Below are positions 1 to 4,778 of a stretch of 10,065 bases of DNA, piece after piece (position 1 is the stretch's first letter; each line of letters starts with the position of its first letter). The notes beneath the pieces are model-generated. The model did no database searches, had not been told where the DNA came from, and was given only the letters and a program-made list of their open reading frames with translations. This DNA is from Methylococcaceae bacterium (GTDB lineage: Bacteria > Pseudomonadota > Gammaproteobacteria > Methylococcales > Methylococcaceae). Where the stretch lies: NCBI GenBank assembly GCA_005792805.1, contig SXQV01000180.1:1-10065 (forward strand), given 5' to 3'. The position numbers were made by a program, and so were the translations under genes.

Positions 1-220
1 CTACGGGACGTGACCTGACCCGTGCCGGTACGGGGCTACGGGCGTAGGAGGCCTGCCCTCAGGCCGATGCGGGTTGGCTACCGGCACCCGCTGGGTGCCG
101 TGGTTGGGCCTCCCTCGCGCTGGGGCAGCGCTCCCACGGCATGGGCAACCTAGCTTTACGGGCCCGTCGCCCTCGGACCAGGTGAGCGTTCGAGACGTCC
201 CCAGCCAATTGACCCGCTCC
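1..220. other. GC-rich hairpin-dense segment, not credibly coding
   Basis: The left edge holds no convincing protein gene; open frames here are short, rich in Pro, Arg and Gly, and lack ribosome binding sites. What can be seen is dense secondary structure: a 5-bp hairpin with arms 19-23 and 30-34, a perfect 8-bp hairpin with a 3-base loop (82-89 with 93-100), and a 6-bp hairpin with a 3-base loop (117-122 with 126-131). Composition changes sharply near 220, where an AT-rich promoter-like stretch begins. The density of short perfect stems suggests a structured RNA or the end of a mobile element, possibly domain I of a group II intron read on the minus strand and continuing to the left, but no 5' GUGYG boundary could be found. 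The identity remains open. Confidence 0.4.
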
Positions 221-224
221 ATTT

Positions 225-253
225 TTGTACGAATCAGGTTTCGGCGATATGAT
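225..253 (+). promoter_or_regulatory. candidate sigma-70 promoter for the IPTL-CTERM gene
   Basis: TTGTAC at 225-230 and TATGAT at 248-253 are separated by exactly 17 bases. The -10 element matches the consensus in five of six positions; the -35 matches in its first three. Transcription would start near 260 and leave a leader of about 70 bases before the GTG start at 330. The site lies exactly where the GC-rich left segment gives way to AT-rich sequence. It is a motif match only. Confidence 0.4.
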
Positions 254-329
254 TACGGCGCTGAGAAGCCCCACAGCCTGCCCTTGGCTGTTCGGGGGTA
301 TCGCGTTCTTAAATCCATTGGAGGTTAGT

Positions 330-957
330 GTGAAACGTTCGGTTTTAGCTTTTATATCTTTGGCAGGTTTGTTGCTGGGGGGGGGCAGCGCACGCAGTGG
401 CCACCTTCACCATCGAGGAGGTGGGTGCTGATGTCCGGGTGACGGCCTCCGGCACACTGAGTGTAACCGGTTTGGCGGGCATCCCCGGGACTGGGTGGGG
501 TGTATTGGATCCAAGCGCAGCTTTCCTAACTGTGGGGCCGCCCCAAGCCAACTCTGTTCCCACTGACGGTTACGCCGGCAGCATTACCGGCCCCGCATCA
601 TTCGGCAGCTCAAGCGGCTTTTTAGGCGCATCCTCAACCACCAGCCCGGCCTCTATCGTTGGCTTTGGAGGCGGCTACGTCTACACGCCTGTTGGGTTCG
701 TCTCTGGCTCAGCGATCAGCGGAAGCTCCACCTTCGCCAACCAATCGTTTACCAGCCTCGGATTGACGGCGGGGAATTCCTATACCTGGACCCTGCCGAA
801 TGACACGATCATCGTTCAGATCGGTCCGGCGACTCCACCGCCTCCGCCCCCGCCGGTCAGCCCCATCCCCACCCTCAGCGAATGGGCGCAAATACTGATG
901 ATGCTGTCCATGATCGGAATGGCTGGCTGGTATGGCCGGAGAATGACGCGCGGTTAA
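330..957 (+). CDS. IPTL-CTERM sorting-domain surface protein, split by a one-base shift in a G9 tract
   Basis: The body (from about 385) encodes a Ser/Gly/Thr-rich secreted protein, then a seven-proline linker and a C-terminal IPTLSEW motif, a hydrophobic helix and a basic tail (RRM). That is the IPTL-CTERM anchoring tripartite signal, expected to hold the protein at the envelope until processed. The signal peptide lies in another frame: GTG at 330 has a GGAGG site at 320-324 and reads MKRSVLAFISLAGLLLG. The two frames meet at nine G (377-385). Removing one G gives a continuous protein of about 208 residues with a typical cleavage site, AAHA followed by VATF. As written, translation from 330 stops at 431. 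This could be phase variation, a recent mutation or a base-calling error. Starting at GTG 397 would give a protein without a signal peptide, which makes no sense for this family. The family assignment is firm; the intactness of the gene is not. Confidence 0.8.
377..385 (+). repeat. G9 homopolymer tract within the signal-peptide codons
   Basis: Nine consecutive G lie inside the hydrophobic core region of the signal peptide of the IPTL-CTERM gene. Eight would keep the gene in frame; nine put the mature part out of frame. Tracts of this length are typical sites of slipped-strand mispairing and also of sequencing error. Confidence 0.9.
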
Positions 958-980
958 CCCGTTGCTACCGGTCGCAATGG

Positions 981-1007
981 AACGGGTGCCGAGGCACCCG
1001 TTTTTTT
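981..1007 (+). terminator. rho-independent terminator after the IPTL-CTERM gene
   Basis: A nearly uninterrupted stem pairs 982-989 with 994-1001 around a CGAG tetraloop and is followed directly by seven T (1001-1007). It sits 24 bases after the stop codon of the IPTL-CTERM gene and separates it from the YigZ-like gene. Confidence 0.92.
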
Positions 1008-1117
1008 GGCCCCCTGATTCACTCACCCTCTCTTGATTTCAGCGAAGATTCAGCAAAAATGCTGGAACAGTGCCTCATCGGCCCACCGGCAGGCGGCAGA
1101 AGAACACGCCAATCAAC

Positions 1118-1720
1118 ATGTTAAAACACCGATTCATTACCATTGATGGCGAGGCAGCACACAGAGAAACGTTCAAGAACTCGGTTTTTCTGGCCTATGC
1201 CCGGCATACAAGAACACCGGATGAGAGTGCCCGGTTTCTGCAAATCCTGATTCAGCGGCACCCCGACGCTTCCCACCTCTGCTGGGCTTACCGCATGGGT
1301 CAACAGTACCGTTACAGCGACGGCGGGGAACCGTCAGGCACGGCCGGACAGCCCATATACAAAGCGATTGAGGGACAAGGGCTCGACTTCATTACCGTCG
1401 GGGTAATTCGATATTTCGGCGGGACGTTGCTGGGAGCGGGGGGATTGATGCGTGCCTATGGCGGAACGGCGAGTGAAGCCCTGAAGAAAGCAAACCGCCG
1501 CGAGGAATTCCCGCGCATCCAGATTGCCGTCGAAGTCCTTTTCGACCAGCTCGGAACACTCTACCGATGCCTTGACAGCCATCACGCAGAGGATCGCGTC
1601 GAGGACTATACCGAGCGGGGAGTTCGCGTGGTGTGCCAATTACCCACCGAAAGAGCCGCTTCGTTCGAGAGGCACATGCGCAATGCGACCCGTGACCAGT
1701 TCGATCTGCGCTACCTCTGA
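1118..1720 (+). CDS. YigZ/IMPACT family protein (UPF0029)
   Basis: A cytosolic protein of 200 residues, close to E. coli YigZ in length. The N-terminal IMPACT domain (about 10-125) carries the family landmarks: FKNSVFLA, ASHLCWAYR at 51-59, SDGGEPSGTAGQPI at 67-80, RYFGG at 98-102 and the GAGGLMRAYGG block at 106-116. The rest (about 135-200) fits the small ferredoxin-like DUF1949 domain. The family is related to yeast/mammalian IMPACT, a regulator of translation control, but the bacterial role is not settled. I chose ATG 1118 because the family pattern starts right after it; GTG 1070 is in frame and would add 16 residues unlike the family. Neither start has a strong Shine-Dalgarno sequence. 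The gene stands alone between a terminator and a convergent unit. Confidence 0.9.
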   Translation: MLKHRFITIDGEAAHRETFKNSVFLAYARHTRTPDESARFLQILIQRHPDASHLCWAYRMGQQYRYSDGGEPSGTAGQPIYKAIEGQGLDFITVGVIRYFGGTLLGAGGLMRAYGGTASEALKKANRREEFPRIQIAVEVLFDQLGTLYRCLDSHHAEDRVEDYTERGVRVVCQLPTERAASFERHMRNATRDQFDLRYL

Positions 1721-1751
1721 CGGGGACACGAGGTACAGTCGCGCCGTCAAT

Positions 1752-1776
1752 AAAAAACCCGGTACAAGACCGGGTT
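1752..1776 (-). terminator. rho-independent terminator of the minus-strand small membrane-protein unit
   Basis: The 8-bp stem pairs 1756-1763 with 1769-1776 around a 5-base loop. On the minus strand it ends in six T (A run at 1752-1757). It ends transcripts coming from the small genes at 1815-1967 and 2112-2354. On the plus strand there is no T run after the stem, though the hairpin could still slow transcripts from the YigZ-like gene 31 bases upstream. Confidence 0.85.
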
Positions 1777-1786
1777 CGGTGGGTGC

Positions 1787-1801
1787 GCCGGTTGTACCGG
1801 C
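1787..1801. repeat. 6-bp hairpin next to the terminator, with an alternative partner
   Basis: GCCGGT (1787-1792) and ACCGGC (1796-1801) form a perfect stem with a 3-base loop. In addition TTGTACCGG at 1792-1800 is the exact reverse complement of CCGGTACAA at 1759-1767, which is part of the terminator stem and loop, so the two hairpins exclude a 9-bp alternative pairing. Confidence 0.6.
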
Positions 1802-1814
1802 AGCAGAGGAACAA

Positions 1815-1967
1815 TTACCTCCATTCACGCCTTTCGGCCAGCCAGTGCTCCCATCGCCTTTCAGCATCACGATCGATCACCCTGACTGGCTGACGCTGTT
1901 CAGTCACGTCAATGCCAAGAACCAGAGCGATAGCTACCAAAGTCAGGCTTAGAATCATCAGTTCCAT
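1815..1967 (-). CDS. 50-residue single-span membrane protein, unrecognised
   Basis: A short gene starting at ATG 1967, preceded by GAGG at 1974-1977 with a 6-base spacer. The product has a hydrophobic N-terminal segment (about residues 3-20, ILSLTLVAIALVLGI) followed by a polar, strongly charged tail rich in Arg, Glu and Trp. It looks like a small inner-membrane protein with one helix and a cytosolic or periplasmic tail. I do not recognise the family. It lies 144 bases downstream of the DUF2892 gene on the same strand and just before a strong terminator, so both may share a transcript. A longer reading from about 2051 is open but adds non-hydrophobic residues with no better ribosome binding site. 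Confidence 0.6.
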   Translation of the reverse strand: MELMILSLTLVAIALVLGIDVTEQRQPVRVIDRDAERRWEHWLAERREWR

Positions 1968-2111
1968 GGATTTCCTCACGAGGTAAGCGGCAAATGCCGC
2001 CTCGTCGGACGTTGCCGCGACGCAAAAAGTTCCAGCGCTGCTCCGCGCCACACGCTCTTGTCATCTCCGCCGAACGGACATGGCTCCAGGTGCGCCCGAA
2101 AACCCGGCCAG

Positions 2112-2354
2112 CTATTTGCTGTCCGTGGGAGGCTCGTCACCAGACTCGACCGTGGATTTCCCCAGTCCAGAATAGGCCGGGCACCAACGCAGCGTAGACG
2201 TTACGATCAGCAACAGCCCCACGACAATGAAGAGGACGCTATCGAGCATCCAGGCCAGCACCAGCATCGCAACACCCACGCCCAGACGAATTTGCTCATC
2301 TTTCTTTCCCACATTGAATTCACGCTTCAGCATGCGGTTGAAGTCAAAACTCAT
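2112..2354 (-). CDS. DUF2892 family inner-membrane protein
   Basis: The product has 80 residues. It begins with MSFDFNRMLKREFNVGKKDEQIR, shortened here to its key part NVGKKDEQIR (about 14-23), which matches the usual Asn-x-G-x-x-D-x-x-x-R opening of DUF2892. Two hydrophobic helices follow (about 25-38 and 41-52), then the conserved CPAY-SGLG end motif at about 58-65 and a short acidic tail. This family, also found as the C-terminal part of YgaP, consists of small two-helix inner-membrane proteins, some linked to sulfur or thiol handling; its function alone is unknown. The start is supported by GAGGAG about six bases upstream of ATG 2354. A 9-bp inverted repeat lies in its upstream region. 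Confidence 0.85.
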   Translation of the reverse strand: MSFDFNRMLKREFNVGKKDEQIRLGVGVAMLVLAWMLDSVLFIVVGLLLIVTSTLRWCPAYSGLGKSTVESGDEPPTDSK

Positions 2355-2699
2355 GGCTACTCTCCTCGGTAATGATCTAGTTGTTATCTCTATCGCGTTG
2401 ACCCAGCCACCCTTGACAAGGCCAACGCGATGCTATCACGACTCGATAACCCAGATTGTCGAACGGCTTTGAAAAGTTTCCAGCTGAACGGCAGGGTTAC
2501 CGGGGTGTGATGAAGGCGATAGCCTCCCGAACTTTGCGCCCGGTTGCGTTGCATTGGCAGTCAGTCTGTCTTGACTCTCCCGCAAATAAAATTAGGCAGA
2601 TTCTAAAAAGGAACCTACACTTTCGCCGGGGTGTCGCACCTGAGTCCTGAACCTTCCAGGTCGCTACAATTGTTCAAATCTTTTCTTAGCGAGGCGTGT
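2355..2699. other. 345-base intergenic region between divergent genes
   Basis: No gene is supported here. It separates the minus-strand DUF2892 gene from the plus-strand NHL gene and must hold both promoters. Visible are the inverted repeat at 2392-2431, an AT-rich patch at 2583-2611, and TACAAT at 2665-2670, a good -10 hexamer 29 bases ahead of the NHL start but with no recognisable -35. TTGACA at 2413-2418 has no -10 partner at proper spacing. Confidence 0.5.
2392..2431. repeat. 9-bp inverted repeat upstream of the DUF2892 gene
   Basis: ATCGCGTTG at 2392-2400 and CAACGCGAT at 2423-2431 are perfect reverse complements separated by 22 bases. The pair lies 38 bases upstream of the DUF2892 start codon, in the likely promoter region, so it could be an operator bound by a dimer or an RNA stem. 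No T run follows on either side that would make it a terminator. Confidence 0.5.
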
Positions 2700-3638
2700 A
2701 TGTACGATCGGCGTCGATTTATACGAGACACAGGGCTGGCTCTGGGTGGTCTCGCTCTCTTCTCCGGGCAGGTTGCCGGTGAAGGGTTGACCAGCCTGCA
2801 AGTGCCGCCCATTACCATAATCCCTAACGATGGCGGGGGTCTTGCTACCATTGAAATCCATCTGGGTAACTCAGTGGCGTGGGACTATGACCGTTACGGC
2901 GACAAGTATGCCCTGGACATGAGGAACGACCTGCTCACCAAATATGCCGGTAACCATGTTATGTGGCAAAAAGGAGGGGACACCGTAAAGGATAGAGCCT
3001 TGCTGAATATCCCTTCCTCATTAGCGACAGATCAACGTGGCCGCGTCTATGTGACCGACATCGGCAATAGCCGTGTGCTGGTGATGTCTCGTAATGGCAA
3101 GCTGCTGGAGGTGATCCGGCCTACCAGGAAAATGCGCCTGAGATACCCCCAGGATCTGGCGGTGGCGAATGACCGGGTTTATGTGGCCGACACCATGAAC
3201 CATCAGATTGACATCTATGATCGCCATGGCCGCCATAAGAGTTCATTCGGCAGTTTGGGCTTACCTTATGACGATCTTAATGGACCAACCAGCGTCGCTG
3301 TCGGTACTGACAGCGATATCTTCGTGGTAGATAAAGGCAATCGCGCGATAAAGGTCTTTAATCACTCGGGGGTGCTGCTGGATATCTACGACGGGAGCAA
3401 GCTGGGTGGCATACCGTCTTTCAATCCAGGCTATATCTCGATGGGGCCTGACGGCATTCTCTATGCCGCAGACACTAACGCTGGAACTGTTGCCGCAATG
3501 ACACAGAGAGGCAGGCTACTGGATACGGTCAAGCTGGTTCTAGCCGATGGCTCGATAGCTCAACCCAGATACCTGGCTTTTTCACCCACTGGAAGTTTGG
3601 TAGTGTCAGCCTACAGCACCCTTCCGGCGTCTGCTTAA
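2700..3638 (+). CDS. Tat-exported NHL-repeat beta-propeller protein
   Basis: The 312-residue product starts at ATG 2700, chosen because GAGG lies five bases upstream and because a twin-arginine signal follows at once: DRRRFIR (3-9) and a hydrophobic stretch (11-27, ending QVAG). It should be exported folded through Tat. The mature part contains NHL-type blades with a hydrophobic residue before YV or IF and a D-x-x-N-R motif: about 103-138 (VYVTDIGNSRVLV), 148-184 (VYVADTMNHQIDIY), 195-231 (IFVVDKGNRAIKVF), 242-276 (LYAADTNAG) and a last incomplete one at 287-312. Such propellers bind proteins or ligands, and some are lyases; no catalytic residues can be assigned. The fifth blade stops before its outer strand, so the propeller may close with N-terminal sequence or the C-terminus may be shortened. 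It heads a codirectional trio with the two following genes. Confidence 0.85.
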   Translation: MYDRRRFIRDTGLALGGLALFSGQVAGEGLTSLQVPPITIIPNDGGGLATIEIHLGNSVAWDYDRYGDKYALDMRNDLLTKYAGNHVMWQKGGDTVKDRALLNIPSSLATDQRGRVYVTDIGNSRVLVMSRNGKLLEVIRPTRKMRLRYPQDLAVANDRVYVADTMNHQIDIYDRHGRHKSSFGSLGLPYDDLNGPTSVAVGTDSDIFVVDKGNRAIKVFNHSGVLLDIYDGSKLGGIPSFNPGYISMGPDGILYAADTNAGTVAAMTQRGRLLDTVKLVLADGSIAQPRYLAFSPTGSLVVSAYSTLPASA

Positions 3639-3707
3639 CGTAGACCGGTACGACTTATTATTGAACAGCAGGATTATTCTAATTTCACTTAAACACGGGA
3701 GACTATG

Positions 3708-4166
3708 ATGGATAACTTTCTTGGTCAGATTTTGATGGTGGGTTTCAATTTTGCGCCTAATGGCTGGATGCTGTGTCAGGGGCAAATTCTCTCAATCAGC
3801 CAGAATACCGCCCTGTTCTCTTTGCTGGGAACTTTCTATGGGGGTGATGGCATAACAACCTTTGCTCTGCCTGACCTTCGTGGCCGGGTACCCGTAGGTC
3901 AGGGTCAGGGTTTGGGCCTTCCATATTTTGTAATGGGACAAGTCGGCGGCTCTGCGACAACTCAGATTCTGAATAATAATCTGCCCCCGCTATTACTCCC
4001 TAATGGATTACCGCAGCTGGCCGCCGCATCCAGCGACGCCGCTTCCGGGATTAAGGTCACTCCCTCTGCCCTGGTCGGCGAGCAGCAGCCTATCAACATA
4101 ATGCAGCCTTATCTTTGCTTGAATTTCGTGATAGCTGTAAATGGCATCTATCCTTCAAGATGGTAA
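3708..4166 (+). CDS. phage tail collar domain protein (microcystin-dependent-protein-like)
   Basis: The 152-residue product matches the collar family well at both ends. Residues 5-62 (GQILMVGFNFAPNGWMLCQG, then the LLGTFYGGDG and FALPDLRGRVPVG blocks) are the tail collar domain, and the C-terminus (NIMQPYLCLNFVIAVNG, then IYPSRW) is the standard family ending. Family members usually have a His-rich PAHTH-like element in the middle; here the equivalent stretch reads NLPPLLLPN and has no histidine. ATG 3708 is preferred over the adjacent ATG 3705 because it gives a six-base spacer to GGGAG (3697-3701). There are no other phage genes nearby, so this is probably a domesticated secreted or surface protein rather than prophage. 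No signal peptide is visible. Confidence 0.88.
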   Translation: MDNFLGQILMVGFNFAPNGWMLCQGQILSISQNTALFSLLGTFYGGDGITTFALPDLRGRVPVGQGQGLGLPYFVMGQVGGSATTQILNNNLPPLLLPNGLPQLAAASSDAASGIKVTPSALVGEQQPINIMQPYLCLNFVIAVNGIYPSRW

Positions 4167-4212
4167 TGGCAAGGATAATCCGGCGAACAACTCAAGGTCA
4201 CGGTAAGACAAG

Positions 4213-4740
4213 TTGTTAAAAGTCATTCTAGAGTTCTGTCATTCCATCGGCATTCAGATCGCCAGGGATAAGATTGAAGACAGCCCTGGTGACCTCGGTG
4301 GGCTGCTGATCGCAGAAGGGGTGCTGCGATACGATGACACGCTGAAATATCCTGGAGATATTCTATATCTGGCATCATCCATTGCCGTATGTCACCCGGC
4401 GTACCGCAGGCAATTAGCCACACCGCTGAAATTCAGGGAGAGTCAGGTGCAGACGGCTCACAGCATGGTGACGGCGGCATGGTGCTATGCCGCCTGCGTT
4501 CATCTCGGCATACCGGCAAAGGTCTGTTTTCATGAGGGAGGCTATCAGGGCCAGGGCGGGTGGCTGGTGCAAAGCTTTGAAGGGGGGCAATACTTTGGCT
4601 TGCCGCTCCTGCAACTCTTCCGTATGGCATATGACCCTGTGGGCGCGGCGGCGGCGGGGGTAGCCCCTTACCCCAATATGGTTAGCTGGCTCAGGACTAG
4701 CCAGGACCACGAAGACATCGCTTTCCTGCCAACCTTATAG
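4213..4740 (+). CDS. conserved hypothetical protein, apparent relative of a HExxH family with the motif lost
   Basis: The 175-residue product starts at TTG 4213; an in-frame TAA at 4204 excludes a longer form and no good ribosome binding site is seen. From memory it resembles an uncharacterised bacterial family whose members read YPGDLLHEAGHLAV; here the same place (residues 46-59) reads YPGDILYLASSIAV, so both histidines and the glutamate of HExxH are replaced. The rest looks preserved: SIGIQIA near the start, MVTAAWCYAAC (85-95), FHEGGY (106-111) and APYPNMVSWLR (151-161). If the relationship holds, metal binding at that site is gone and the protein has become a non-enzymatic paralog or is decaying. 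It follows the collar gene by 46 bases and probably shares its transcript. The reading frame is solid; family and consequence are inference. Confidence 0.65.
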   Translation: MLKVILEFCHSIGIQIARDKIEDSPGDLGGLLIAEGVLRYDDTLKYPGDILYLASSIAVCHPAYRRQLATPLKFRESQVQTAHSMVTAAWCYAACVHLGIPAKVCFHEGGYQGQGGWLVQSFEGGQYFGLPLLQLFRMAYDPVGAAAAGVAPYPNMVSWLRTSQDHEDIAFLPTL

Positions 4741-4763
4741 AGATCCCGTAGTCTGGACGTGGC

Positions 4764-4778
4764 GGCCTGAAGCAGGCC
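4764..4778. repeat. short hairpin between convergent genes
   Basis: GGCCTG (4764-4769) and CAGGCC (4773-4778) form a perfect 6-bp stem with a 3-base loop in the 38-base gap between the convergent stop codons at 4740 and 4779. No T run follows on either strand, so it is at best a weak bidirectional transcription barrier. Confidence 0.5.

Noticed and set aside
1..328. Short open frames on both strands at the left edge as protein genes
   Set aside because: Low-complexity Pro/Arg/Gly composition, no ribosome binding sites and overlap with dense hairpins; better seen as structured non-coding DNA.
1524..1952. A 142-codon plus-strand frame running out of the YigZ-like gene through the terminator
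   Set aside because: It overlaps the YigZ-like gene in another frame, crosses a strong hairpin and has no ribosome binding site.
2413..2418. TTGACA as a -35 element of a plus-strand promoter
   Set aside because: No acceptable -10 hexamer at 15-19 bases; the hexamer lies inside the inverted-repeat spacer and far from the NHL start.
3625..3708. A frameshifted C-terminal extension of the NHL protein (the alternative frame is open from 3625 to the collar start)
   Set aside because: The extension has codon use unlike the gene and no NHL pattern, and the region must hold the ribosome binding site of the collar gene; an open frame of this length is easily chance in AT-rich DNA.
3708..4740. Prophage remnant based on the tail collar domain
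   Set aside because: No other phage structural, lysis, integrase or attachment-site signals are visible; stand-alone collar proteins are common in bacterial chromosomes.
4764..4778. Bidirectional rho-independent terminator between the convergent genes
   Set aside because: Only a 6-bp stem and no T run on either side, so it is listed as a hairpin only.
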